64,000 bases of DNA from Ureibacillus acetophenoni (GCF_900220965.1 NZ_OBQC01000006.1:62001-126000); one strand, 5' to 3'; positions 26,006-34,550 are shown, numbered from the stretch's first letter. Translations and numbers: made by a program. Notes: a model not told the origin generated them from the sequence alone.

Positions 26006-26884
26006 TTATTTATAAATTTCAATCACCGTTTCTAAAAAGGCTCGTAATGCATGTGGTGTGTAACGATTTTTTTTCACGGCAATGCCAATTTTCCAAGGGA
26101 TATATTGACTGCTAATTTCTTTAACAGCTATGTTGTTTCCAAACATTTTTACTAATGGACTCGGCACCATTGCCACTGCTAGACCTTCTCTTACTAAAGC
26201 AATTAGTAGATCCCATTGTGATGTGTTATAAACTTCATTTGGTACAAACCCTTCTTTTTGGCAACTATGAAGAACGATTTGACGTAGTGCAAACGTTGAG
26301 TCAAATAAAACCCAATTCTCATCTTTCAATTGTTGTAGTGACAGTTCCTTCGCATCTTGTAAGTTATGATGTTCCGGTAAGCAAACAACAAAATGCCCTT
26401 CATAAATTTGTTGTACTTCCAACTCATTACTCTTTGCGGGCAATACAACAAAGGCTGCATCTACTTCCCCCTTGGCAACAAGCTTCTCAATTTCTAGACC
26501 GCCATCCTCTACTATTTCTAGGGTCACATCTTTGTAAGTTTTAGAAAACTGCTTAGCTACTCTTGGAAAGAAAAACGTTCCAATAATTTGGGGTAATCCA
26601 ATTTTTAAATGGCCCGTAATCTGTTCATTCATATCTCCGAGGGCAAACTCCAATTCCTTTTTTTGTTGAAGGATAATTAGTGCCTTTTCATAAAGTAACT
26701 TTCCTTCATCTGTTAAACGAATAATTCGGTTCGTACGGTCAATTAATTTAACCCCTAGTTTCTGCTCTAACTTTTGTATCGTTTTTGAGAGAGATGGTTG
26801 GGCAATGAAAAGCTCTTCGCTTGCCCTTGAAAAACTACCACATTCAACTACTGCCTTGAAAGCTTCTAAATCACGAAAGTTCAT
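26006..26884 (-). CDS. LysR family transcriptional regulator
   Basis: A 292-residue LTTR. The winged-helix domain lies at residues 1-60 (MNFRDLEAFKAVVECGSFSR, QPSLSKTIQKLEQKLG), followed by the periplasmic-binding-like effector domain. GGAGGG precedes the ATG. It is divergent from a nitrilase gene, and the 230-bp gap between them holds a large nested inverted repeat. The simplest reading is that it activates the nitrilase gene in response to a nitrile or its product; this is inference from gene arrangement. Confidence 0.92.
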   Translation of the reverse strand: MNFRDLEAFKAVVECGSFSRASEELFIAQPSLSKTIQKLEQKLGVKLIDRTNRIIRLTDEGKLLYEKALIILQQKKELEFALGDMNEQITGHLKIGLPQIIGTFFFPRVAKQFSKTYKDVTLEIVEDGGLEIEKLVAKGEVDAAFVVLPAKSNELEVQQIYEGHFVVCLPEHHNLQDAKELSLQQLKDENWVLFDSTFALRQIVLHSCQKEGFVPNEVYNTSQWDLLIALVREGLAVAMVPSPLVKMFGNNIAVKEISSQYIPWKIGIAVKKNRYTPHALRAFLETVIEIYK

Positions 26885-26985
26885 TATTGCCCTCCATTAT
26901 TCCATTTAAGAATACTAATTATGTCTTTTATATATTTTACATTATATTCAAGCTTAAATTAGACTTTTTATGTATGGGATTTAAT

Positions 26986-27072
26986 TAGAGTTTGTTACGC
27001 TAGGGTGCATTTAGTGATTTTTCTACTCCCTAGTGTGGATTACTACTGTCACCATTGTTGTAACAAACTCTA
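26986..27072. promoter_or_regulatory. Nested inverted repeat between the LysR and nitrilase genes
   Basis: Outer arms TAGAGTTTGTTAC (26986-26998) and GTAACAAACTCTA (27060-27072) are perfect 13-bp complements. Inside them CTAGGG (27000-27005) pairs with CCCTAG (27028-27033). It probably contains the LysR binding sites, and the outer arms could bring about DNA looping or form a long RNA hairpin. Confidence 0.6.
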
Positions 27073-27114
27073 CTATGTTTTAACAATACGCATTTCAAAC
27101 AAAGGGGTTTCTAT

Positions 27115-28038
27115 ATGACGAATTGTAAAGTAGCTGTTGTACAAGCAGGTTCGATTGTCATGAATAAAGAGAAATGTATTGAGAAAGCAGTAGACTTAAT
27201 TCAAGAGGCTGGAGAGCAAGGGGCTAACATTATTGTTTTCCCAGAAGCTTATATTCCAGCGTATCCTCGTGGGATGAGCTTTGGGGCTGTAGTCGGTAGT
27301 CGAACACCTGAAGGACGTAATGAATTTTTACGTTATTCTAAAAACGCGATTACAGTTCCCGGTCCTGAAACGGATCAATTAGGTGAGGCTGCAAAAAAAA
27401 GCGGTGCTTATGTTGTTATGGGAGTCATTGAACGGGATTCAGAGCTAAGTGGTGGTACATTGTACTGCACTGCGATCTTCATTGGTCCGGATGGTACTTT
27501 GCTTGGAAAACATCGGAAATTAAAACCAACTGGTAGTGAACGTCTCATTTGGGGTGAAGGAGACGGAAGTACTCTCCCAGTGTTTGATACGCCATACGGC
27601 AAAATTGGTGCTGTGATATGTTGGGAAAACTATATGCCATTACTACGTACAGCAATGTATGAAAAAGGAATCCAAATTTATATTGCACCAACTGCCGATC
27701 ATCGTGATTCTTGGTTTGCAACGATGCGCCATATCGCCTTGGAAGGGCGTTGCTTCGTATTATCTTGCAATCAATACAGTACAAAAGATATGTATGAAGA
27801 AGATTTGCTGGAAACAGAAGATATGCAAAAGGCACCGTTTGAACTAACAAGAGGCGGTAGCTGTATTATTAATCCGCTGGGAGAATTTTTAGTGGAACCT
27901 GTATTTGGCAAAGAAGAAATTTTATACGCCGATTTAGATTTAGACGATATTACACGAGGTCATTTTGACTTTGATGTCGTTGGCCATTATAATCGTCCAG
28001 ACATTTTCAAACTGATACTAAATGAAGAAAAACAATAA
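27115..28038 (+). CDS. Nitrilase (carbon-nitrogen hydrolase)
   Basis: A 307-residue cytoplasmic nitrilase that would convert an organic nitrile to the carboxylic acid and ammonia. The catalytic triad is seen as Glu44 (FPEAYIP), Lys135 (HRKLKPT) and Cys169 (VICWENYMP). The WENYMPLLR block and the length fit true nitrilases (EC 3.5.5.1) rather than amidases. AAAGGGG precedes the ATG. A divergent LysR regulator is its likely controller. Substrate range (aliphatic or arylaceto type) cannot be decided. Confidence 0.92.
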   Translation: MTNCKVAVVQAGSIVMNKEKCIEKAVDLIQEAGEQGANIIVFPEAYIPAYPRGMSFGAVVGSRTPEGRNEFLRYSKNAITVPGPETDQLGEAAKKSGAYVVMGVIERDSELSGGTLYCTAIFIGPDGTLLGKHRKLKPTGSERLIWGEGDGSTLPVFDTPYGKIGAVICWENYMPLLRTAMYEKGIQIYIAPTADHRDSWFATMRHIALEGRCFVLSCNQYSTKDMYEEDLLETEDMQKAPFELTRGGSCIINPLGEFLVEPVFGKEEILYADLDLDDITRGHFDFDVVGHYNRPDIFKLILNEEKQ

Positions 28039-28090
28039 TAACTTTGATGGGATGTTTTGAAAGTGAATCTTTCTTAACACCCCGTCTAAT

Positions 28091-28543
28091 TTATAAGTCT
28101 TGAGATAATCGAATCATATCTCTACATTGAATTCCATTTTCATAGATTTCATCAGAATAATGTTTAACAAAAAAATCGTGGTCAATACCTGTTATTCTAA
28201 AGCCACATTTTTGATACAGGGCAAGCTGTGAAATACTTGAATTCCCAGTACCAATTTCGATTGTTTTATAACCATTTCCCCTAGCCTTTTGAATGGCATC
28301 CAATACCATTTGTTTCCCTAAGCCCTTCCCCTGGTGTTTTCCCTCGACTGCTACATTAACGATTTCAACAGTTTCAGGTCTAGTTGGAAGTAATACATAA
28401 ACTCCAATCATTTCATGATCCACTTCAACAACATAGCACTTCCCCCTTGCCAAATAACCTTCAACTATTTTTATAGAAGGGTCTGCTAGTAATAATAAAT
28501 TCATTGGTGGTTTTTCCTGATCGTTTAGTTCTCTAATAATCAT
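28091..28543 (-). CDS. GNAT acetyltransferase
   Basis: A 150-residue N-acetyltransferase resembling B. subtilis YvbK. The acetyl-CoA loop is GKHQGKGLGKQ, followed by IEIGTGNSSISQLALYQKCG, the typical end of such small GNAT proteins. Its start overlaps the stop of the upstream NUDIX gene (ATGA), so they are co-translated. Acceptor unknown. Confidence 0.88.
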   Translation of the reverse strand: MIIRELNDQEKPPMNLLLLADPSIKIVEGYLARGKCYVVEVDHEMIGVYVLLPTRPETVEIVNVAVEGKHQGKGLGKQMVLDAIQKARGNGYKTIEIGTGNSSISQLALYQKCGFRITGIDHDFFVKHYSDEIYENGIQCRDMIRLSQDL

Positions 28544-28995
28544 AAGCTACTCCTATTAATAAATTCTCTTATTATCGGTAAATCTGGCGGACTAATGTTC
28601 TGTGGGAGATCATGAAGTTCAAAGAAAGACATAGCTTGGGATTCTCCTTCATCAATTTTGATTTCGCCTTCGTAGTCATCACAAATGTATGCTGAAACTA
28701 CGTTGTACACTTCATCACCATGAGGATATTTATAATAAAATTCTTCCCCAGAGTAGACATTGAATAGCTCTAATTTGTTGGCTATCAAACCCGTCTCTTC
28801 ATAAAGCTCTCTTTTTGCAGCTTCCTCCAATGACTCCCCTAGCTCTAAGGAACCGCCTGCTAACCCCCAACAGTTGTTGTCCTTCCTAAGCTGTAACAAA
28901 ATCTCTTTATTTTTATTGAATACAATAACACATGCTCCAACCATGATTAGTGGAATGCTACCGACAATTTTTCTTAACTCCATTATGTAATTCAT
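28540..28995 (-). CDS. NUDIX hydrolase
   Basis: A 151-residue NUDIX enzyme. The NUDIX box runs from GGSLELGESLEEAAKREL to YEETGL and keeps all catalytic Glu residues. AAGGGAG precedes the ATG. It overlaps a GNAT gene downstream and lies 28 bp after another NUDIX gene, so three to four genes may form one operon. Substrate (a nucleotide or sugar diphosphate) unknown. Confidence 0.9.
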   Translation of the reverse strand: MNYIMELRKIVGSIPLIMVGACVIVFNKNKEILLQLRKDNNCWGLAGGSLELGESLEEAAKRELYEETGLIANKLELFNVYSGEEFYYKYPHGDEVYNVVSAYICDDYEGEIKIDEGESQAMSFFELHDLPQNISPPDLPIIREFINRSSL

Positions 28996-29023
28996 AGATT
29001 TTCTCCCTTATATTTAATGGCTA

Positions 29024-29473
29024 TTATTCTATGAAATCAAAGATTCTTATATCGACTGCATCGATAGGTCCAAGTGGTTCTTTTAAGTCCCATAGTTTAA
29101 TTTCCGATGTCTCATTATTTTGTAGAAACGATTCTAGTTCTTCGATTGTTGTTGTATATACAGGATTGTATTTAATCTTACCATCTGATAAGTTTTTAAC
29201 TTTAGCTAATCCTTGAAATGCTAAATCCTGAACCTGTTGCCCAGTTTCCTCATAAAGTTCTCGAATCGCGCATTCTTTCGGTGTTTCGTTACCCTCACAT
29301 TTTCCTGCCGGTATCTCCCATTGCTTTCTCCAAGTGTTGTAACAAAGAAGATATTTACCTTCGCATTTGATGAGAGCAAATGAACCTGCAAGTGGATTGA
29401 ATTGATGCAGTTCCTCTTCATTTGTATAGATAAAATCAATGAACTCAAATCCATTATTTTTAGTAATATTCAA
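29024..29473 (-). CDS. NUDIX hydrolase
   Basis: A 149-residue NUDIX protein with the box starting GKCEGNETPKECAIREL and continuing YEETGQ. The opening Gly is followed by Lys-Cys rather than the common Gly-rich start. The start is TTG at 29473, with AAGGAAGGTGA upstream. It is followed closely by a second NUDIX gene and a GNAT gene in the same direction. Substrate unknown. Confidence 0.88.
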   Translation of the reverse strand: MNITKNNGFEFIDFIYTNEEELHQFNPLAGSFALIKCEGKYLLCYNTWRKQWEIPAGKCEGNETPKECAIRELYEETGQQVQDLAFQGLAKVKNLSDGKIKYNPVYTTTIEELESFLQNNETSEIKLWDLKEPLGPIDAVDIRIFDFIE

Positions 29474-29580
29474 CTAGTCACCTTCCTTGTTCCGGCATTA
29501 AATATGCTAGATTGGATAGGGACGAATTTCCTTTAATAATGTCACCTATCCTGTATTTTTTAGTGTAAGACCTCATGAAT

Positions 29581-30045
29581 CTATTTTACTTGAGTCGATT
29601 TTTCATAAACTTTCGTTTCTTCCCCATTGAAAAGATATGCATTGGTTGAATGTTTCCAACCGTATTTTTCGTAATATCCATCAATATCTGTACAAAGATA
29701 TAAGGTCTCATAGCCTATTTTACGAGTTTCCTGGATTGCATGATTTAGAAGCGCCTCGCCCACTTTTTGTCCCCTTGATTCAGGCACTACATATAAACAT
29801 GCAAACCATGGAGTTAAATCTTGGCGGCTAATTAAATCATTTCTTAAAAGTGCATACGAACCAATAATTTTTTCGTTTTGAAGAGCTATATAAAATCTAG
29901 GTAAATCACTTTTAGTCGTAGCAGAATGCTTCATACAATCATGGTAGAAATGGAAATTCTGTTCATTGCCCCAATACCCCCATATAAAATCAATTGCTTG
30001 GTCGAATAAATCTGTTCTATCCTTTATTTCAACTATTTCAATCAT
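29581..30045 (-). CDS. GNAT acetyltransferase
   Basis: A 154-residue GNAT protein with the acetyl-CoA loop ESRGQKVGEALLNHA and the conserved end LYLCTDIDGYYEKYGWKH. The ATG at 30045 has AAGGAG six bases upstream, better than the frame start at 30066. It resembles aminoglycoside- or peptide-modifying GNATs only in fold; the acceptor is unknown. Confidence 0.88.
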   Translation of the reverse strand: MIEIVEIKDRTDLFDQAIDFIWGYWGNEQNFHFYHDCMKHSATTKSDLPRFYIALQNEKIIGSYALLRNDLISRQDLTPWFACLYVVPESRGQKVGEALLNHAIQETRKIGYETLYLCTDIDGYYEKYGWKHSTNAYLFNGEETKVYEKSTQVK

Positions 30046-30096
30046 GGTGTTCTCCTTAATCATCAAATCTATTTATTACTCTCCATACTAAATTCA

Positions 30097-30132
30097 ATAA
30101 AAATAGCACTTCTCCTTCCTGGAAAAGTGCCT
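30097..30132 (-). terminator. Terminator between argS and the GNAT gene
   Basis: Hairpin GGCACTTTTCCA/AGAAGTGC with a T-rich tail on the minus strand; it lies between argS (stop at 30187) and the GNAT gene start at 30045, so it ends the argS transcript. Confidence 0.75.
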
Positions 30133-30186
30133 TTAAGAGTCTATAGTTCGTTACAGCTGTAATAAAAGATGAATCGCCTCATAGCC

Positions 30187-31875
30187 CTACATCTCTTCAG
30201 GTGCATGAATTCCTAATAGACGTAGTCCTTCATTTAAAACAACTTGAACGCAATACACTAGAGTTAATCTTGCTTGTTTTTGTTTTAAGTCATCAAGAAT
30301 ACGTACAGTCCCATAGTATTTGTTAAATGCTTTTGAAAGATCTAAAAGAAATTTTGCAATTTGGGATGGATCGTACTGTTCAAATGCACGTTTAATGACA
30401 TCAGGAAAGACCATTAATTTTGTAATAATTGACCATGCTTCACCATCTGTTAATGTGACAGCATCCAGATTTTCCTCGTATCCCCCTTTTCTTAAAATGG
30501 ATGAGGCACGTGCATGAGTATATTGAACATATGGACCGGTTTCCCCTTCAAATCTCAACATATCTTCAAGTGAAAATTCAATGTCATTTAAGCGATGATT
30601 TTTTAAATCATGGAAAATGACTGCACCCGTTCCTACTTGTCGAGCAACATCCTCTTTTGCATCAAGCGTCGGATTCTTTTCTTCTATATTTTCCTTGGCA
30701 AGGTTGATTGCTTCAGTTAACACTTCTTCTAATAAAACTACTTTCCCTTTACGAGTAGACATTTTTTTACCGTCTTTTAACATCATGCCAAAGGGAACAT
30801 GTTTCAGACCATTATGCCATTCGTAGCCCAGCTTTTCTAAGACAGTAAAAAGCTGTTTAAAATGTAGGGATTGTTCATTGCCCACAACATAGAATGACTT
30901 TTCGAATTTGTACGTTTCCTGACGGTAAAGAGCTGCTGCTAAATCCCGTGTAGCATAAAGAGTAGTCCCATCTTTCTTTGTAATTAAGCAAGGTGGTAAA
31001 TCGTCTCCGATTTCTACAATTTGTGCCCCCTCTGACTCTTGTAATAGATTCTTTTCTTTTAGTAACTGAACAACTTTATTCATCTTATCGTTATAGAATG
31101 CTTCCCCATTTGTTGAATCAAACTTAATCCCAAGTAGTTGATAGATTTTATTAAACTCTTTTAGAGATTCCTCTCTAAACCAATTCCATAACTTTAAAGC
31201 TTCTTCATTGCCATTTTCCAGGTTTTTAAACCAATGTCTTGCTTGATCATTTAGTTCTTCATTTTGTTCTGCTTCATCATGAAACTGTACATATAATTTT
31301 AAGAGTTCTTTTATCGGATTGTCTTGAACCTTTTCTTTGGTGCCCCACAATTTATAAGCAACAATTAACTTTCCAAACTGAGTTCCCCAATCACCCAAAT
31401 GATTGATTCTAACTACTTCATAACCACATTTTTCTGAAATAAGAGCTAAGGCATTCCCTATAACCGTTGAACGTAGATGGCCCATCGAAAAGGGTTTAGC
31501 AATATTTGGAGAGGAAAAATCAATCGTAATGACTTTTTTGTTTCCGATAGTTATTTCTCCATAATGTTCCTTTTTAGTAAGTACCTCTTTGATGACATTT
31601 GTTGAAACGACTCTTTTATTTAAAAATACATTTACAAAGCCACTAATTGCTTCTACATGTTGAAATGTATTAGACAATTGTAAGTTTTGAGCTAGGTCTA
31701 CAGCGATCTGTTGAGGCGACTTTTTGTAAATCTTCGCTAATTCAAAACATGGGAATGAAAGATCTCCCAGTTTATCGAACTTTGGTTTCTCAATCATACT
31801 TTCCAACTTACTTCTATCCGCAACTTCATGTAATTGACCAAATAATACTTCTGCAAACTCATGTTTATAGTTCAT
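30187..31875 (-). CDS. argS: Arginyl-tRNA synthetase
   Basis: A 562-residue class I synthetase that charges tRNA-Arg. The ATP-binding signature is SPNIAKPFSMGHLRS, the HIGH-like element of this group, and the KMSKS-like loop is KKMSTRKGKVV. The N-terminal Add1 domain and the C-terminal DALR anticodon domain (FEGETGPYVQYTHARAS to the end) are complete. The start at 31875 is fixed by AAGGAGG seven bases upstream. It sits behind a T-box leader, so expression should rise when uncharged tRNA-Arg accumulates. Confidence 0.95.
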   Translation of the reverse strand: MNYKHEFAEVLFGQLHEVADRSKLESMIEKPKFDKLGDLSFPCFELAKIYKKSPQQIAVDLAQNLQLSNTFQHVEAISGFVNVFLNKRVVSTNVIKEVLTKKEHYGEITIGNKKVITIDFSSPNIAKPFSMGHLRSTVIGNALALISEKCGYEVVRINHLGDWGTQFGKLIVAYKLWGTKEKVQDNPIKELLKLYVQFHDEAEQNEELNDQARHWFKNLENGNEEALKLWNWFREESLKEFNKIYQLLGIKFDSTNGEAFYNDKMNKVVQLLKEKNLLQESEGAQIVEIGDDLPPCLITKKDGTTLYATRDLAAALYRQETYKFEKSFYVVGNEQSLHFKQLFTVLEKLGYEWHNGLKHVPFGMMLKDGKKMSTRKGKVVLLEEVLTEAINLAKENIEEKNPTLDAKEDVARQVGTGAVIFHDLKNHRLNDIEFSLEDMLRFEGETGPYVQYTHARASSILRKGGYEENLDAVTLTDGEAWSIITKLMVFPDVIKRAFEQYDPSQIAKFLLDLSKAFNKYYGTVRILDDLKQKQARLTLVYCVQVVLNEGLRLLGIHAPEEM

Positions 31876-31893
31876 GTCATTCCTCCTTAAAAT

Positions 31894-32312
31894 AAAAAAA
31901 CTCCCGCCTCTTTTCATAAGAAAAGAGACGGGAGTTGTATTTTCCCGCGGTACCACTCTAATTGTTAATCAAATACGCCTCGGCGTATTTGCGCCCAGAT
32001 TTTATCGAGCTTGCTCGATAATTACCTTTAAAAAATCTGTGGCATCCGCCGGAGGCTTTAACTTCATTCATCTTACCACCTAATTAATATTTTAAACTTC
32101 TGTACCTATCGCAAGAGCTTTATTTGTACAAAACATCTGTTGAATGAAGTTATAACCACTCTATTTGATAACGAGGTTCACCCCGACTTTCCCTACTACA
32201 TTTTCAGGAAAGTATCTACAAAGTGCGCTTCATTATTTGATCCGTACTAGGCTTTCACTATCCCTAGCTCGCTTTACCTTTACAAATAACTACTCTCTTT
32301 GTCATCGATTTT
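31894..32312 (-). promoter_or_regulatory. T-box leader of argS
   Basis: On the minus strand the leader shows a stem I opening (GACAAAGAGAGTAG), an AGCGAGC...AAGCC loop region and the T-box sequence AGAGTGGTACCGCGG at 31945-31959. The terminator CTCCCGCCTCTTTTC with its complement lies at 31901-31934, followed by a T-run. A likely specifier is CGC (Arg) at 32225-32227, in the context GAAG-CGC-A. At about 420 nt it is much longer than usual because of an extra hairpin element. Confidence 0.9.
31971..32057. repeat. Multi-hairpin element embedded in the argS T-box leader
   Basis: An 87-bp block with three palindromic parts. AAATACGCC/GGCGTATTT lies at 31971-31990. TTATCGAGC/GCTCGATAA lies at 32002-32021 and is framed by CCAGATTTT and AAAATCTG. 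TCCGCCGGA lies near 32046. It lies between the specifier region and the antiterminator. The look is that of a dispersed hairpin repeat inserted into the variable linker. Confidence 0.6.
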
Positions 32313-32331
32313 TTATATTGTATTTCAATCA

Positions 32332-32359
32332 ATTATAGCCATTCATTACCAAATTTCAA
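32332..32359 (-). promoter_or_regulatory. Sigma-A promoter of argS
   Basis: On the minus strand TTGAAA, a 16-bp spacer and TATAAT, ending about 20 bp before the T-box leader. Confidence 0.75.
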
Positions 32360-32399
32360 GGATTTTTTTTCAATAAAATTGCATTCATAGGTTTCTTAT

Positions 32400-32634
32400 G
32401 AGCAACTTCAACTATGAATTGAGTAATTTTAGAACCCTAGGGATTTTTTGAGCAACTTTTGGGCGCTTGCGAGCAACTTTTATCTGTTTACGAGCAACTT
32501 TTATCTGTTTACGAGCAACTTCTTCATTTGCCGAATTTTATGAGCGACTTTCGGGAGTTTTCGAGCAACTTTCGGAACTTTATGAGCATTTTGATCGTGG
32601 AATTGAGCTACTTTCATGCACTTATGAGCAACTC
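32400..32634. repeat. Helically phased direct-word array (GAGCAACTT)
   Basis: Eleven copies of a 9-bp word (GAGCAACTT and near variants such as GAGTAATTT, GAGCGACTT and GAGCTACTT). They begin at 32400, 32421, 32450, 32471, 32492, 32513, 32542, 32563, 32584, 32605 and 32626. Steps are only 21 or 29 bp. The 12- or 20-bp spacers differ almost everywhere. It lies 3' of the metX-like gene. Confidence 0.88.
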
Positions 32635-32650
32635 TCCCTCCACACCAACA

Positions 32651-32690
32651 AAAAATCAGCCCTACCAAAGAGCTGATTTTTGATTTTTCA
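32651..32690 (-). terminator. Terminator of the metX-like gene
   Basis: Ten-bp stem AAAAATCAGC/GCTGATTTTT directly after the stop codon at 32700; T-rich on the minus strand. Confidence 0.8.
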
Positions 32691-32699
32691 TTATATATA

Positions 32700-33767
32700 T
32701 TATTCTGCAACTGCCTCTGCAACATTAATAGCAAGCAGTTCATTTAAGTAGTTATCTACTTGCGTAAAGTAATCTGGTTCCACGCCAAAGAGTCCGAAAT
32801 GACCTAGTAAACTATTAATTACTTTTAATTCACTGTTTGGAATTAGTTTTTGTTCTGCCTCACAGTCACGTACTGGGAAGAACATGTCTTCATTAAGTGG
32901 CATGACAAATACTTTAGCTTTAATGCGACCAAGAGCCTCTTCTAGATTACCATTCGTATGACGACTCACGTCACCTCTTTGCCATTTCCAAGCCATTGTA
33001 AGTAATGAATTCGGATCTAAACTTTGGAATAATGGTTGTAAAAAGCCTTCAGTAAATTGTTCTACCGTTTCAATTCCAAAGAGCTTCCACCCTTCTTGCT
33101 TGTAGAATTCTGTACTTAACCCCATCACAGCCCAAATATCTGCATGTCTCTTTAAACCATCCGCTACATCGAAATGAGACGAATAGTTTCCACCATTCCA
33201 TCCTGGGTCAGACGTAATCGCATCCATTAAAGTTTTCGTAAATAAGAAGTCATGTACTGTGTTTTTAGCTGTACCTGCAATTGGCGCTGCACGTTTTACC
33301 ATATCTGGGTAACGAACTGCCCATTCATATGTTTGCTGCGCTCCCATAGATCCACCGACAACTAATGCAATTTCTTCAATTCCAAATTTCTCTGTAATTA
33401 ATTTGTGTTGTGCTCGCACATCATCGCCGATTCGAACATTCGGGAAATTTGCCATAGCAATCGGCTCTGGGCTGTTATGAGGTGAACTAGAAACACCATT
33501 ACCAATTTGATTGATCACGATAATAAAGTACTTCTCAGGATTTAACGCTCTGTCCTTGCCGATATAAGATTCATAGTTTTTACTTGTCCCAGAAAACCAA
33601 GTAGGAACGACAATCACATTATCTTTTGCTTCATTTAACGTTCCATGAGTAGTATAAGCTAGCTTTAAATCTGGAATGATGCCACCATCTTCTAATTCAA
33701 AATCTCCTAAATTATAAATTTCAAAAGGCCCAACATTTTCTTGCGAATAGAAATCGTTTTGAATCAT
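32700..33767 (-). CDS. MetX-family alpha/beta hydrolase (homoserine acetyltransferase-like)
   Basis: A 355-residue alpha/beta hydrolase of the MetX group. The nucleophile elbow is GGSMGAQQ (Ser140). A distal GHFGLFG carries the catalytic His at about 323, and an Asp lies in the preceding NEDMFFPVRD strand. The LAYTTHGTLN and QIGNGVSSSP blocks match the family. True homoserine O-acetyltransferases carry further conserved residues that I cannot confirm here, so acyl acceptor and reaction stay open. GGTGG precedes the ATG. No methionine gene is adjacent. Arrays of short repeats lie on both sides. Confidence 0.85.
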   Translation of the reverse strand: MIQNDFYSQENVGPFEIYNLGDFELEDGGIIPDLKLAYTTHGTLNEAKDNVIVVPTWFSGTSKNYESYIGKDRALNPEKYFIIVINQIGNGVSSSPHNSPEPIAMANFPNVRIGDDVRAQHKLITEKFGIEEIALVVGGSMGAQQTYEWAVRYPDMVKRAAPIAGTAKNTVHDFLFTKTLMDAITSDPGWNGGNYSSHFDVADGLKRHADIWAVMGLSTEFYKQEGWKLFGIETVEQFTEGFLQPLFQSLDPNSLLTMAWKWQRGDVSRHTNGNLEEALGRIKAKVFVMPLNEDMFFPVRDCEAEQKLIPNSELKVINSLLGHFGLFGVEPDYFTQVDNYLNELLAINVAEAVAE

Positions 33768-33975
33768 TAACTATTTCCACCTTTCGATATAAATTAAGAT
33801 GACTGAATTTGAAATGTGCTTCTACTATAATTTTAGAATTATATGAGGCTTAAGTCTATGACTATTACTGTCGAAAAATACCGGCTCTAAAGGATCTAAA
33901 TACTCTTGTCTTTTAAAGGGTCATGTTAGGGGACATTTCTTTTTGGATTCTCAATTTCTTGACTAGGTAATAGGT

Positions 33976-34498
33976 TTGCGTGACAGATTTTTTTGATACA
34001 CCTACTTTTTGTCATGCAAATTGATTTTGCGTGACAACTTTCTTTGATCTCCCTACTTTTTGTCATGCAAATTGATTTTGCGTGACAACTTTCTTTGATC
34101 TCCCTACTTTTTGTCATGCAAGTTGATTTTGCGTGACAACTTTCTTTGGTTCAACTACTTTTTGTCATGCAAGTTGATTTTGCGTGACAACTTTCTTTGG
34201 TTCAACTACTTTTTGTCATGCAAGTTGATTTTGCGTGACAACTTTCTTTGGTTCAACTACTTTTTGTCATGCAAGTTGATTTTGCGTGACAACTTTCTTT
34301 GGTTCAACTACTTTTTGTCATGCAAGTTGATTTTGCGTGACAACTTTCTTTGATCTCCCTACTTTATGTCATGCAAATTGATTTTGCGTGACAACTTTCT
34401 TTGATCTCCCTACTTTATGTCATGCAAGTTGATTTTGCGTGACAACTTTCTTTTGGGTTCAACTACTTTTTGTCTTGCATATCCATTTTGCGTGACAC
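33976..34498. repeat. 51-bp array of inverted words (TTGCGTGACAA/TTGTCATGCAA)
   Basis: Eleven copies of TTGCGTGACAA begin at 33976, 34027, 34078, 34129, 34180, 34231, 34282, 34333, 34384, 34435 and 34488. All steps are 51 bp except the last, which is 53. Each is preceded by TTGTCATGCAA about 18 bp upstream, its inverted partner with one G-T mismatch. Spacers alternate between two forms (TTTGATCTCCC and TTTGGTTCAAC). It fills most of the 780-bp gap between the metX-like gene and the TPR gene. Confidence 0.92.
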
Positions 34499-34550
34499 TT
34501 TTATTCAGGTTCCTAATTTCTTGTCTAACAACAACCTTTTACGGAAACTA

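Noticed and set aside
28050-28088. Terminator between the nitrilase and GNAT genes
   Set aside because: Only a bulged, low-stability inverted repeat is visible and there is no T-run.
30187-31875. tRNA or rRNA genes near the synthetase genes
   Set aside because: I looked for cloverleaf sequences and CCA ends in the gaps around argS and ileS and found only the T-box leaders.
32459-32743. Small open frames over the GAGCAACTT array on both strands
   Set aside because: The 21-bp step keeps frames open; the peptides are periodic by-products and overlap the metX-like gene or its terminator.
34111-34353. Plus-strand 80-codon frame with 17-residue repeats, and a similar minus frame at 33926-34117
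   Set aside because: They arise from the 51-bp repeat (51 is a multiple of three); no ribosome binding site and they begin and end within the array.
32400-34498. CRISPR array
   Set aside because: Spacers are 12-22 bp or repeated themselves, words are 9-11 bp, and no cas gene or leader is present.
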